From Acidobacteriota bacterium (GTDB lineage Bacteria; Acidobacteriota; Terriglobia; Acidiferrales; UBA7541): a stretch of DNA of 64,000 nt. The position numbers and the translations under genes are program-made. This document shows positions 44,614-53,827 of the stretch, in pieces (the stretch's first letter is position 1; every line of letters starts with the position of its first letter). The stretch is taken from assembly GCA_013289585.1 (NCBI GenBank), contig JABCZR010000023.1, positions 27,780 through 91,779 on the forward strand, written 5' to 3'. Under the pieces are notes generated by a model. The model was not told the DNA's origin. It worked only from the letters and a program-made list of their open reading frames with translations, and searched no databases.

Positions 44614-46017
44614 ATGACTACGATGCGCGCACAGAAGTTCCTGCTGGTCCTTGCGGCGTTGGCTATTTTCGCCGCGCCCTCCTTGGCGCAAAAACAGACG
44701 CCGCCCGCCGGCGGCCCCGCGAAACCGTTTACCTTGCCCACGCATGAATCCTACACGCTACCGAACGGCATGAAGGTGACACTGGTGCCATACGGCACGC
44801 TGCCGAAAGTGACGGTGAGCCTGGTGGTGCGCGTGGGCACTGCGAATCAGACGCCGGAGCAGTACAGCCTGGCCTCCGTGCTGGGAAATCTTCTGAAGGA
44901 AGGAACAACGACCCGCAGCGCAAAACAAGTGGCGGAAGAGTTCGCGCAAATGGGCGGAGACCTTGGCGTGGGGATCGGCGAGGACGAAAGCGCATTTACA
45001 ACGGATGTGCTGACGGAGTTCGGGCCAGAGGCCGTGAAGCTTCTGGCGGATGTTTCGCTGCATCCGCTTCTGCCAGAATCGGAGCTCGCACGGCTGAAGA
45101 ATGACGCGTTGCGCCAAGTTACGGTGGCGCGCTCGATTCCTCAGCAGATGGCCACGGAACGCTTCCGCAAAATCTTGTATGGCGATCATCCTTACGGACG
45201 GGTTCTTCCCGCGCCGGAGGATATCCAGAAACAGACCATCGAAGCCATCAAGGCGTTTTATCAAGCAAATTTCGTAGCGGCGCGGGCGCATCTCTACGTG
45301 GCGGGAAGATTTGACGGCGCTGCGGTGAAGAAAGCGATTGCGGAAAGTTTTTCCGGCTGGGCGAAGGGGACGCCAGCCACAAGCGTGACGCCAAAAACCC
45401 AAGCGAAGCGCGCGCTTGACGTTACCGATCGTCCGGGAGCGGCGCAGTCCACAATCTTCGTGGGCTTGCCGGTTCCTCCGGCGGACAGTCCCGACAATAT
45501 TGCGTTGGGTGTGACGAATACACTGCTCGGCGGATCGTTCGGGTCGCGAATCACCTCCAACATTCGCGAGCAGAAGGGCTACACGTATTCGCCGAACAGC
45601 CAGATCTCGCGGCGGGTGCACGACGCCTACTGGATCGAAACGGCGGACGTTACCACGGCGGCGACCGGGCCATCGTTGAAGGAAATCTTTTTCGAGGTCG
45701 AGCGCTTGCAGAAGGAAGCGCCAAGCACGGCGGAGTTACAGGGTATCCAGAGCTATATTTCGGGCCTTTTCGTGATTCAGAATTCCACGCGAGGGGCGCT
45801 GATCGGGCAGCTACGGTATGTGGACCTACAGGGCCTCGGCGAAGAGTATCTGAAGACCTACGTGCAAAAGGTCAACGCGGTCACGCCCGCGGATGTGCAA
45901 CGCATGACGGCGCAATATATCAAGCCGGATCAGATGACCATTGTGGTGGTGGGAGATAAGGCGAAGATCACCGAGCAGCTTGCGCCCTACGCTTCCGGTG
46001 GGGATTCGAACAAATAG
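44614..46017 (+). CDS. M16 peptidase-like protein, non-catalytic subunit
   Basis: 467 residues with a signal peptide ending near LAQ|K (about 22). The M16 fold is evident (YTLPNGMKVTLVPYG, later GDHPYGRVLP and FGSRITSNIREQKGYTYS), but the HxxEH position reads LGNLLKEG, so zinc cannot bind. It retains an R/Y pair in the second half (NIREQKGYTY), which in M16 partners contacts substrate. It is cotranscribed with the catalytic subunit. Confidence 0.9.
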   Translation: MTTMRAQKFLLVLAALAIFAAPSLAQKQTPPAGGPAKPFTLPTHESYTLPNGMKVTLVPYGTLPKVTVSLVVRVGTANQTPEQYSLASVLGNLLKEGTTTRSAKQVAEEFAQMGGDLGVGIGEDESAFTTDVLTEFGPEAVKLLADVSLHPLLPESELARLKNDALRQVTVARSIPQQMATERFRKILYGDHPYGRVLPAPEDIQKQTIEAIKAFYQANFVAARAHLYVAGRFDGAAVKKAIAESFSGWAKGTPATSVTPKTQAKRALDVTDRPGAAQSTIFVGLPVPPADSPDNIALGVTNTLLGGSFGSRITSNIREQKGYTYSPNSQISRRVHDAYWIETADVTTAATGPSLKEIFFEVERLQKEAPSTAELQGIQSYISGLFVIQNSTRGALIGQLRYVDLQGLGEEYLKTYVQKVNAVTPADVQRMTAQYIKPDQMTIVVVGDKAKITEQLAPYASGGDSNK

Positions 46018-46036
46018 CAGAATCCGGCATCACCGA

Positions 46037-47347
46037 TCAAGTTTTTGGGGTACGACGGCGGGGATGGGTCGCGGCAGCAGCGCGCTTTCCCCGCCGAGCT
46101 TTTTCCTCATAAAGGTGGCGGTCGGCTTCGGAGAGAAGTTTTTCGATGCGCTCACCGTCTCCGCGGTAAACGGAAATTCCGATACTCGCGGAAAGCGGCG
46201 GCTGTTCATCGTCATTGGCCAGCACTTCGCGGATGCGATTGGCAACGCGCTTGGCTTCCTCCTCCTGCGTTTCCGGCAAAACAAGAGCAAATTCGTCGCC
46301 GCCGTAGCGCGCCGCCGTGTCGATGGCGCGGCAGTGGATTCGAAGCACATCGGCGAGGCGGCAGATGGCGTGGCTACCAACGAGATGGCCGTAGTTATCG
46401 TTGATTTTTTTCAAGCCATCGAGGTCGAGCAGCAGGACGGAAAATGACCGGCCGCTGCGGTTGGTGCGCTCGGTCTCGTTTTCGAGGACGTCGAGCAGGC
46501 GGCGGTAGTTCGCCAGGCCAGTGAGCGGATCGCTGACGGCCAGATGGCGAACCTGTTCGAACAGACGCGCGTTATCGATCAGCGCGCCACCGAGCGCGAT
46601 GGCATAGCTCAGCACAGTGAGGGCTTCGGCGAAAACAAAGGGCGCGTCGAGGAGGCGGCCCGACTCCGCGGCGGAAAGCTGTGCCGCCACGTTCAGCCAG
46701 GCCGCGATATAGATGGAACGGTCAAAGGCGGAGTCCTCGACCTGCAGACGGCGGCGGTACCAGATGAGACTCACCAGGAAAATAGCGCCGGGAAGCAACT
46801 GTTGCGGGGTGGGGAAAAAAGTGCCGGGATGGCGTGAAACTTCGGGAAGAAATCCGCGAAGTGCCGCGGTGATCGCATACGTCAATGCAACCACGGCCAG
46901 CAACGCGCCAGCGATTTCGCGGCGCGGGTGACGTGAGCGCGGGATGAAGCGATCCACGAGCAAGGCAACAATGAGCAGGAGCGAGAGAATCATCCTTCCC
47001 AGCCACCACGCCACCGGCGCCCAAAGAAGCCGAACGGGCGCATCGACCGAGAATTGAAAGAAAAGCGCGCTGCTGGCCGTCAGCGCCGCACCGGACAGGA
47101 AGAAGCCCGCACCGAGAATCAGAGAGATGCGGTCTTGCGTGCCCTGGAAACGGACCAGTGTGACGGCGGTGAAAACAAAAGCCAGGAGACCGGAGATAAC
47201 CTGAAGATAGCCTTGGAGGAGGGGATCGGGTGGCAGAGTAATGCGCCGCAGCCAGAAAGCGGCGGCAACGATGAAAAGGAAGCCGCCGGCGTGCGCGAGG
47301 AAGATGGCCGCGCGACTGTGCTGGTTCTCGAGAGGTGCTTCGCCCAT
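46037..47347 (-). CDS. Membrane-bound diguanylate cyclase
   Basis: 436 residues from the ATG at 47347; a TTG at 47362 is also in frame. Seven or eight hydrophobic segments cover about 15-255 and would form an uncharacterised membrane sensor. The GGDEF domain follows, with the active-site GGDEF at 349-353 and an intact inhibitory site RxxD (340-343, RAID) five residues before it. So it should make c-di-GMP and be feedback inhibited. The PilZ proteins at the left end of the window are possible receptors. Confidence 0.9.
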   Translation of the reverse strand: MGEAPLENQHSRAAIFLAHAGGFLFIVAAAFWLRRITLPPDPLLQGYLQVISGLLAFVFTAVTLVRFQGTQDRISLILGAGFFLSGAALTASSALFFQFSVDAPVRLLWAPVAWWLGRMILSLLLIVALLVDRFIPRSRHPRREIAGALLAVVALTYAITAALRGFLPEVSRHPGTFFPTPQQLLPGAIFLVSLIWYRRRLQVEDSAFDRSIYIAAWLNVAAQLSAAESGRLLDAPFVFAEALTVLSYAIALGGALIDNARLFEQVRHLAVSDPLTGLANYRRLLDVLENETERTNRSGRSFSVLLLDLDGLKKINDNYGHLVGSHAICRLADVLRIHCRAIDTAARYGGDEFALVLPETQEEEAKRVANRIREVLANDDEQPPLSASIGISVYRGDGERIEKLLSEADRHLYEEKARRGKRAAAATHPRRRTPKT

Positions 47348-47722
47348 GGACCCTGTTCCCAAGAGTTTCCCTATGCTGCGGGCCGGGCGCCTACTTAATT
47401 AGACTCTGTCATGGAGGTCATCGTTGCCGTCAAATCGAGGCTCGCGTGAGCCAAGAGATACCGGCCTGTGGATTTTGGCACCTGTACGGAAGTGCAGGCC
47501 AAAAAATGGCAGGCAAAGTTTGAAAGAGCCGGCGATTCACCTGGAGTTCGCTTTTGCTGTTGCAGAAGCGGGGGAATTTGCGCACACTGCTGTATTGAAA
47601 CGATTCAATACAGGGTATCTTGGGTGCGGGTGGCAGAGGCCTGTTCCGGTAACATCGAGAGTTCCGCCAGGCGCAAGCGTGACCGCCAGGGACCATAGCT
47701 CTTCTGCGAGAAGGACGAAACC
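47348..47722 (+). other. Regulatory region ahead of the APC permease
   Basis: 375 bases between the divergent cyclase and permease genes. No protein-like frame was found. It holds the LacI-type palindrome at 47590-47613. A possible promoter is TTGAAA (47595-47600, inside the palindrome) with TATCTT (47616-47621), spaced by 15 bases. About 100 bases of GC-rich leader then precede the TTG start; I could not match it to a known riboswitch. Confidence 0.5.
47590..47613. promoter_or_regulatory. LacI-type operator
   Basis: CTGTATTGAA (47590-47599) and TTCAATACAG (47604-47613) are perfect inverted arms around ACGA. The centre reads TTGAAACGATTCAA, close to the classic LacI/GalR operator with a central CG. 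A LacI-family gene lies directly downstream of the permease, so this is its likely site. Confidence 0.75.
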
Positions 47723-49072
47723 TTGAGCAACGAAACTGCGGCGAGTACGGGCCCACGCCTGAGGCGTACGTTGACGCTGTGGAACCTGATCATCATCGGG
47801 ATCGTGATCATCCAGCCGATCGCGCCGATGGGACTCTACGGCATCGTGAACAACGCGGCGGGCGGGCACGTGGTGACCACGCTGCTGATCGCCATGGTGG
47901 CCATGCTGTTCACGGCGATCAGTTACGGGATGCTGGCGCGCGTATACCCGAGCGCGGGATCCGCGTACACCTACGTGGGGCAGGAAATTCATCCCGGGCT
48001 TGGGTACTTGACGGGCTGGGCGATGGTGATGGACTACATCCTCAACCCGCTGATCTGCACGATCCTGTGCAGCAAGCTGACGCAAAACATCTTGCCGGGA
48101 GTGCCGTACTGGGCGCTGGCGATTTTCTATGCGACGGCGTTCACAGTGCTGAATCTCCGCGGGGTGAAGACTTCGGCGCGGATCAACGACGTGCTTGCGG
48201 CGGGGATGACGATCGTGGTGATCGTATTTTTCGGATTCGTGATCCGGTTTCTGCTGGGCTTACATCAGTATGGCGCGGGATTTTTTACGCAGCCGTTTTA
48301 CAATCCGGCGACGTTCAATCTGAATTCGATTTTTCACGGTACTTCGATCGCGGTGCTGACATACATCGGGTTCGATGCAATTTCAACATTTTCGGAAGAA
48401 GTGGAGAACCCGCGGCGGAACATCCTGCTGGCCACCGTGCTGGTGTGCGTGGTGACGGGAGTCTTGTCGTCGCTGGAAGTTTACGCAGCGCAGCTGGTGT
48501 GGGGGTCGAAGCCGTTTCCCGCGGACCAAGTGGAATCGGCGTTTCCTCTGGTGGCCAGACAGGTGGGCGGATTTTTCCTGTTTCAACTGCTGAACTTCAC
48601 GATCCTGATCGCCAACATCGGTTCGGGCATGGGCGCGCAGCTCGCGGCCGCGCGGCTGCTGTACGGCATGGGGCGGAACGATGCGCTGCCCAAGGGATTT
48701 TTCGGCAAGATCACGGCAAAGACACGGATCCCCGCAAACAACGTGATCCTGATCGGGGCCATCGCGCTGACGGGCTCGTTTTTTCTGTCTTATGAACGGG
48801 GCGCGGAGATGCTCAATTTTGGCGCGTTTATCGCGTTCATGGGCGTGAATGCGGCCGCGTTTGTGCGGTATTTCCTGCGGGCGGAGCGGAAAACAGTGTG
48901 GCCGGTTGTGTGGCCGGTGCTGGGATTCGCAATCTGCGGCTACATTTTCCTGCAGCTCAGCATGCCGGCGAAGAAACTTGGCGCGATCTGGGTGACTGTT
49001 GGCCTGATTTACGGCGCGTGGAAAACATCAGGTTTCCGCAAGACCATGTCATTCGAAGTGCCCGCCGAATAG
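47723..49072 (+). CDS. APC-superfamily amino acid permease
   Basis: 449 residues from a TTG with AAGGA seven bases upstream. About 12 membrane helices are visible. The first carries LWNLIIIGIVIIQPIAPMGLYG, and helix 6 has TYIGFDAISTFSEEVENPRRN, the conserved APC segment. The fit is to the amino acid/polyamine or ethanolamine-type permeases; the substrate is not certain. Its promoter region has a LacI-type operator and the LacI-family gene follows 81 bases on, so uptake is probably repressed in the absence of an inducer. Confidence 0.9.
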   Translation: MSNETAASTGPRLRRTLTLWNLIIIGIVIIQPIAPMGLYGIVNNAAGGHVVTTLLIAMVAMLFTAISYGMLARVYPSAGSAYTYVGQEIHPGLGYLTGWAMVMDYILNPLICTILCSKLTQNILPGVPYWALAIFYATAFTVLNLRGVKTSARINDVLAAGMTIVVIVFFGFVIRFLLGLHQYGAGFFTQPFYNPATFNLNSIFHGTSIAVLTYIGFDAISTFSEEVENPRRNILLATVLVCVVTGVLSSLEVYAAQLVWGSKPFPADQVESAFPLVARQVGGFFLFQLLNFTILIANIGSGMGAQLAAARLLYGMGRNDALPKGFFGKITAKTRIPANNVILIGAIALTGSFFLSYERGAEMLNFGAFIAFMGVNAAAFVRYFLRAERKTVWPVVWPVLGFAICGYIFLQLSMPAKKLGAIWVTVGLIYGAWKTSGFRKTMSFEVPAE

Positions 49073-49153
49073 TACGAGCACGGACAAGTGGAGCGACGAA
49101 CATTGCAATTCGAACCGCAACCGCCGGATGATAGTGCCTCCAAAGGAGCCAGC

Positions 49154-50245
49154 GTGAAGCGGGGGAGCGGCAAGGATCTCACGGTGACGATGCGGGATGT
49201 CGCGAAGTCCAGCGGCTTCTCTCCGGCTACGGTTTCCATCGTACTGAACAACGCGCCGCTGGCGCGCTACATCGCGCCGGCTACGAAAAAGCGCATTGAA
49301 GACGCGGCGAAAAAACTCGGCTACCGGCCGAACGCCATGGCGCGATTTCTGCGCAGCAAGCGGAGCCACAGCGTGGGAGTGATGTTTTTCGACATCGCCG
49401 ACCCGTTCTGCATTCCGGTGCTGCGGGGCATCGAGAATGCGCTCTACCAATCGTCGTACGTGCAGATTTTTGCGGACGCGCACAACCAGAGAAACCGATT
49501 CGAACGGTATCTGGAGATGCTGCTCGATCATCACGTCGAAGCGCTGATCGTGGTGGCCAACTGGCTCTTTGTGGACATCCATCTGCTAGCCGACCTCAGT
49601 AAACGGAATATTCCCGCGGCCACGATTGGATTCGAATTGCCGGGCGACACGGTGGGCTCGGTCATGGTGGATAACGAAGCGGGCGGACGGCTGGCGCTGG
49701 AGCACCTGCACCACCTCGGACATCGCAAGATCGCGTTCATTCGCGGGCCAAAAATGCTGATTGACAGCGCGCCACGCTGGCGCGGGATACAAAAATATGC
49801 GCATTCGGTGGGGTTGGAAATCGATCCGGCGCTGGTGCTGCAACTTCCGGATTCGTTCGACCCGAATTCCGGATTTGAAGGCGGCTACCGGTTCACGGAA
49901 GAATTATTGCAGCGAAGGAAGCGCTTCACGGCGCTGATGGGATTCGATGACATGACGGCGCTGGGCGCCATCCGCGCGCTGACCAAGGCGGGCGTGAAGG
50001 TGCCGGAACATTGTTCGGTCGTGGGATTTGACGACGTGCCACTGTCGGCGCTCGCTGCGCCGTCGTTGACCACCGTGCGGCAACCCCTGGAAGAAATGGG
50101 GAACCAGGCCGTCAATATCATTATGGAAGGTGTGAACGCGGGCGTGGAGAAACGGGATTGGAGAATTTCGCGGCAGAAGATGAATCCGGAGCTGGTGATT
50201 CGCGATTCCACACGGGCGGCTGCGCTCACAGGCTCGGACGATTAG
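49154..50245 (+). CDS. LacI-family transcriptional regulator
   Basis: 363 residues from the GTG at 49154, chosen because AAGGAG lies five bases upstream; a GTG at 49088 would add 22 residues without a site. The HTH is at about 11-33 (TMRDVAKSSGFSPATVSIVL), with the hinge helix YRPNAMARFLRSKRS at about 57-71. The effector domain is a periplasmic-binding-protein fold, with GVMFFDIADPF, FIRGPKMLIDSAPRWRG and VVGFDDVPLSALAAPSLTTV. The effector is unknown. The upstream operator and permease suggest local control. Confidence 0.9.
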   Translation: MKRGSGKDLTVTMRDVAKSSGFSPATVSIVLNNAPLARYIAPATKKRIEDAAKKLGYRPNAMARFLRSKRSHSVGVMFFDIADPFCIPVLRGIENALYQSSYVQIFADAHNQRNRFERYLEMLLDHHVEALIVVANWLFVDIHLLADLSKRNIPAATIGFELPGDTVGSVMVDNEAGGRLALEHLHHLGHRKIAFIRGPKMLIDSAPRWRGIQKYAHSVGLEIDPALVLQLPDSFDPNSGFEGGYRFTEELLQRRKRFTALMGFDDMTALGAIRALTKAGVKVPEHCSVVGFDDVPLSALAAPSLTTVRQPLEEMGNQAVNIIMEGVNAGVEKRDWRISRQKMNPELVIRDSTRAAALTGSDD

Positions 50246-50304
50246 GGAAAATTGCAAAGCAAGAAAATTGGGTAAGCGGCACCTTCGAATCACCGAAAAG
50301 AAGA

Positions 50305-50332
50305 GAGGCGTGGACTAAATCGTCCGCGCCTC
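50305..50332. terminator. Possible hairpin terminator between convergent genes
   Basis: GAGGCGTGGAC (50305-50315) can pair with GTCCGCGCCTC (50322-50332), including one G-T pair, around six bases. It lies between the stops of the LacI gene and the VWFA gene. No long T run follows on either strand. Confidence 0.5.
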
Positions 50333-50362
50333 CAACTCTTCAGAGTGAGTGTGATTGCGGCG

Positions 50363-51301
50363 TCATTGCACGGCCGTTGCAGGCGGCAGATAAGCCTGGG
50401 CCGGCGCCATGAACTCGGTGTTGGGAAGCTCCGTGTGAACGCGGAGGCGTTCGAAGCGCCCTTTCTTCTGGCCGCTCGCATTAAAGGTCAGAAGGTATTG
50501 GTTGCCAAGGTGCACACCGATCTCATCCAGCCAGGGCTTGAATGTGACAGGCATGCCGGTGCCGAGAGAATAGGATTCGGCGCCGGTTTCATCCGACAGC
50601 TGGCCGAGGTTTGACTGAGCGGTGGAGGTCCGGAAAAATCCGTGCGACCTGTGTCCGGCATCCGGAGCGTAGATCGACCAGATGTTGATGTTCTGCTTTT
50701 GAGCCCGTTCGATGGCAGGATCGAGGTCCGGACTCTTCGGGCCGAAACCACCGCCGCGGAAGTAGTCGACGCCGGAGGAGATCAAGAGAATGGAGCGCCG
50801 GTCACCGGAAGCCGGCCAACGCTTCATTAGATCCAGAATCGAAAGATACGGACTTGCGAATGCGCCGCCGCCCGTGGGGATGCGCAAAGCCTTGGCGGCG
50901 AGTTCGTGGTTGTTGGTGAAATCCTGCGCGAGCGTAACCGCTCCATTGCGAGCGTAGCCTACAGAAATATAGGTGCTGTCCGGCTGCGCCGCGAAGAACG
51001 CTTTCAGATCGCTCCACTGGCTGGCAACGCCGACATCCAGCGAATCGTCGATGACCACCGCGAGATACAGTTTTTCGCCCCGGCGCCAATCGGCGATTTG
51101 CTTGCGCTCCTTGCTCACATAGACCTGCACATCATCCTTGCTGATAGCCGGCGGGGTGGTGTCCTTTTTTCCCACGGCGGTCACCGTGACCGTGACATTT
51201 CCGGGCCCTGCTGCGACAGCGCGAGCTGTAAAAAATCCCAATGCCAGGGCAAGTGTCCCCAGCATTAAGGCAATACGGTTTACGTCAGTCTTTTTCATCA
51301 T
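50363..51301 (-). CDS. Exported VWFA-domain protein
   Basis: 312 residues, or 311 if the second Met is used; AAGGAAG lies upstream. A signal peptide ends near AVAA|G (about 31). The fold resembles the VWFA-related proteins common in Acidobacteriota: a first beta domain with KKDTTPPAISKDDVQVYV, then LYLAVVIDDSLDVGVA, where DDSLD takes the place of the metal-binding DxSxS, and SILLISSGVDYFRGG near 170. The altered metal motif suggests weak or no metal binding. The role is unknown. Confidence 0.78.
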   Translation of the reverse strand: MMKKTDVNRIALMLGTLALALGFFTARAVAAGPGNVTVTVTAVGKKDTTPPAISKDDVQVYVSKERKQIADWRRGEKLYLAVVIDDSLDVGVASQWSDLKAFFAAQPDSTYISVGYARNGAVTLAQDFTNNHELAAKALRIPTGGGAFASPYLSILDLMKRWPASGDRRSILLISSGVDYFRGGGFGPKSPDLDPAIERAQKQNINIWSIYAPDAGHRSHGFFRTSTAQSNLGQLSDETGAESYSLGTGMPVTFKPWLDEIGVHLGNQYLLTFNASGQKKGRFERLRVHTELPNTEFMAPAQAYLPPATAVQ

Positions 51302-51488
51302 CGTAGTAGCTTCCTTTATCTATCTCCACATCCTTAGATGCAGTATCGGGGCCAAAAAGGCATATATCATGAGTAGGTTCACCAGTCACTTTCTTAAGGG
51401 GCCGACTCCAGGGCTGCTACCCATTTGCCTAGCGCGACCGGCGACCATTGCGTAGTATGTTGCGCGGCGCAAATTGAGGACCGTTTCA

Positions 51489-52991
51489 GTGAAAAGCTAC
51501 ATTGGCGCAATCGATCAAGGCACCACCAGCACGCGGTTCATGGTGTTTGACAAGTCCGCGCGCGTCGTGGCGGTGGCGCAGAAAGAGCACGAGCAGATTT
51601 TCCCCCGGCCGGGATGGGTCGAGCATGACGCGCTGGAAATTCTGCGGCGCACCGAGGAGGTGATCGGCGAAGCGCTGGACCAGCGCGGATTGCGGGCGTC
51701 GGACCTGGCGGCGATCGGCATCACCAACCAGCGGGAGACCACCCTCGTTTGGGAGCGAAGCACGGGTGAACCGATTGCACATGCCATCGTCTGGCAGGAC
51801 ACACGCGTCGCGGAGGAAGTGGCGCGGTTCGCCGGGAATGGCGGACAGGACCGCTTTCGTCTCCAAACCGGGTTGCCTCTCAGCACCTACTTCAGCAGTT
51901 TGAAGCTGCGCTGGCTTCTTGAGAATGTTCCCGGAGCCCGTGAAAAAGCCGCGGCCGGCGAGCTGCTTTTCGGAAATATTGATACCTTCCTCCTCTGGAA
52001 CTTGACCGGCGGAGCGCAAGGCGGAGCGCACATAACCGACGTGTCTAACGCCAGCCGCACGCAACTCCTGAATCTAAAAACACTGGATTGGGACGAAAAG
52101 TTGCTCGCGGCGTTCGAAATTCCAAGCGCCGTCCTTCCACAAGTGCGATCGAGCAGCGAAATCTACGGAGAAGCATCTCTCGGTGCGATTGCCGGGGTTC
52201 CTATCAGTGGAATCCTTGGCGATCAGCAGGCGGCACTGGTTGGACAGGCGTGCTTCCGGCCGGGCGAAGTAAAAAACACGTATGGCACCGGCTGCTTTCT
52301 GCTGATGAACACCGGGGAGCGGATGGTTCCGTCCAATTTTGGCCTGCTCACCACGGTGGCGTACAAGTTTGGAGGCTCCAACGCTCACTACGCGCTCGAA
52401 GGCGGAGTGGCCATATCCGGAGCCTTGGTGCAGTGGCTGCGGGACAATCTTGGATTGATTCAGAGCAGCGCGGATGTGGAAGTTCTTGCGCGGACGGTGA
52501 GCGACAACGGCGGCGTTTACTTTGTTCCGGCATTCTCCGGACTTTACGCGCCTTATTGGAAAGAGAACGCGCGTGGAGTGATCGCCGGCCTCACGCGGTA
52601 CGCCAACAAAGGGCACATTGCGCGAGCGGTTCTGGAAGCCACGGCGTTTCAAACCCGTGAGGTAGTCGAGGCCATGGAGAAGGATGCGCAAATCGCGCTT
52701 GAAAACGTGCGCGTGGATGGTGGCATGGTTGGAAACGAGCTGTTGATGCAGTTTCAGGCCGATATTCTGAACCGCGAGGTCATTCGCCCGGTTATTCAAG
52801 AAACCACGGCACTGGGCGCCGCCTATGCCGCGGGGCTGGCAGTGAAGTTCTTTTCAGGGCTGGACGAACTGCGGGCCAACTGGGCGGTGGATCGCACGTG
52901 GAAGCCGCAACTGGCCGAAGCGAAGCGGGAACAGTTTTACAAACAGTGGAAGAAAGCAGTCACGCGCTCATTCGACTGGATTGAACCCTGA
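51489..52991 (+). CDS. glpK: Glycerol kinase GlpK
   Basis: 500 residues from the GTG at 51489, with GAGGA eight bases upstream. [17 protein letters not shown] opens the FGGY-kinase ATP site; [10 protein letters not shown] and [11 protein letters not shown] follow. The substrate-binding region has DTRVAEEV, and the second ATP site has [14 protein letters not shown]. It phosphorylates glycerol to glycerol 3-phosphate in the cytoplasm. The next gene, 15 bases on, encodes a glycerol channel. No glpD is present in the window. Confidence 0.96.
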   Translation: MKSYIGAIDQGTTSTRFMVFDKSARVVAVAQKEHEQIFPRPGWVEHDALEILRRTEEVIGEALDQRGLRASDLAAIGITNQRETTLVWERSTGEPIAHAIVWQDTRVAEEVARFAGNGGQDRFRLQTGLPLSTYFSSLKLRWLLENVPGAREKAAAGELLFGNIDTFLLWNLTGGAQGGAHITDVSNASRTQLLNLKTLDWDEKLLAAFEIPSAVLPQVRSSSEIYGEASLGAIAGVPISGILGDQQAALVGQACFRPGEVKNTYGTGCFLLMNTGERMVPSNFGLLTTVAYKFGGSNAHYALEGGVAISGALVQWLRDNLGLIQSSADVEVLARTVSDNGGVYFVPAFSGLYAPYWKENARGVIAGLTRYANKGHIARAVLEATAFQTREVVEAMEKDAQIALENVRVDGGMVGNELLMQFQADILNREVIRPVIQETTALGAAYAAGLAVKFFSGLDELRANWAVDRTWKPQLAEAKREQFYKQWKKAVTRSFDWIEP

Positions 52992-53006
52992 TGGAGGCTC
53001 ACTCTG

Positions 53007-53738
53007 ATGACATCACCGCTGCTGGGAGAATTCCTCGGCACGATGGTACTGGTTTTACTCGGCGATGGCGTCGTCGCAGCGGTCCTGCTCAAGCGTTCGA
53101 AAGCAGAAGGCGGCGGATGGATGGTCATCACGGCGGGATGGGGTTTCGCGGTGATGGCCGGCGCATTCACCGCCATCGCTTGCGGGAGCAGCGACGCGCA
53201 TCTGAATCCTGCGCTCACGCTGGGTTTCGCGGTGCGTGACGGCAATTTTGCGAAGTTCGCGCCGTATCTTGTTGCACAGATGCTCGGCGGAATCACCGGG
53301 GCCGCGCTCGTATGGTTGCATTATCTTCCCCACTGGAAGGAGACGCCGGACGTTGCTGCGAAGCTTGCCTGCTTCTGCAATGCGCCGGCGATTCGCAAGT
53401 TCTTTCCGAATCTGCTCAGCGAAATCATTGCCACTTTTGTACTGGTCTTCGTAATTGGCGCCATTTTCTCCAAGAGCGTCGCTGCAGCGGGCCCCGCGGC
53501 GGGCCTTGGTCCATACCTCGCCGGCAGCCTCGTTTGGGGAATCGGCCTTTCACTCGGCGGCCCCACAGGTTATGCCATTAATCCTGCCCGCGACCTGGGC
53601 CCACGAATCGCGCACGCCATTCTTCCCATCGCCGGTAAAGGCGGCTCGGATTGGGGTTATGCGCCGATTCCGGTGATTGGTCCTCTCCTCGGGGGCGTGG
53701 CGGCTGGTCTGCTCCTGCGCATCCTGGCCATCTCCTGA
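53007..53738 (+). CDS. glpF: Glycerol uptake facilitator (aquaglyceroporin) GlpF
   Basis: 243 residues. The two pore motifs are HLNPALTLGFAV (about 68-79) and GYAINPARDLGPR (about 187-199). The aspartate after the second NPAR marks glycerol-conducting channels. Six membrane helices plus two half-helices fit the MIP fold. With glpK just upstream it forms a glycerol uptake and trapping unit. Confidence 0.93.
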   Translation: MTSPLLGEFLGTMVLVLLGDGVVAAVLLKRSKAEGGGWMVITAGWGFAVMAGAFTAIACGSSDAHLNPALTLGFAVRDGNFAKFAPYLVAQMLGGITGAALVWLHYLPHWKETPDVAAKLACFCNAPAIRKFFPNLLSEIIATFVLVFVIGAIFSKSVAAAGPAAGLGPYLAGSLVWGIGLSLGGPTGYAINPARDLGPRIAHAILPIAGKGGSDWGYAPIPVIGPLLGGVAAGLLLRILAIS

Positions 53739-53827
53739 TTCCGTCGCGAATCTGTAAGTAACCGATTCTGCATTCGACTTGCGGCAGCACCGGGAAAGAC
53801 TCTCCACGTGCGTTACTCTTCGAAGAG

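Noticed and set aside
47614..47722. A guanidine-type (ykkC) riboswitch in the permease leader
   Set aside because: A GTTCCGCC stretch recalled the motif, but the conserved CTGGTCCGAGAG and the GCCCGGGAGA elements are absent.
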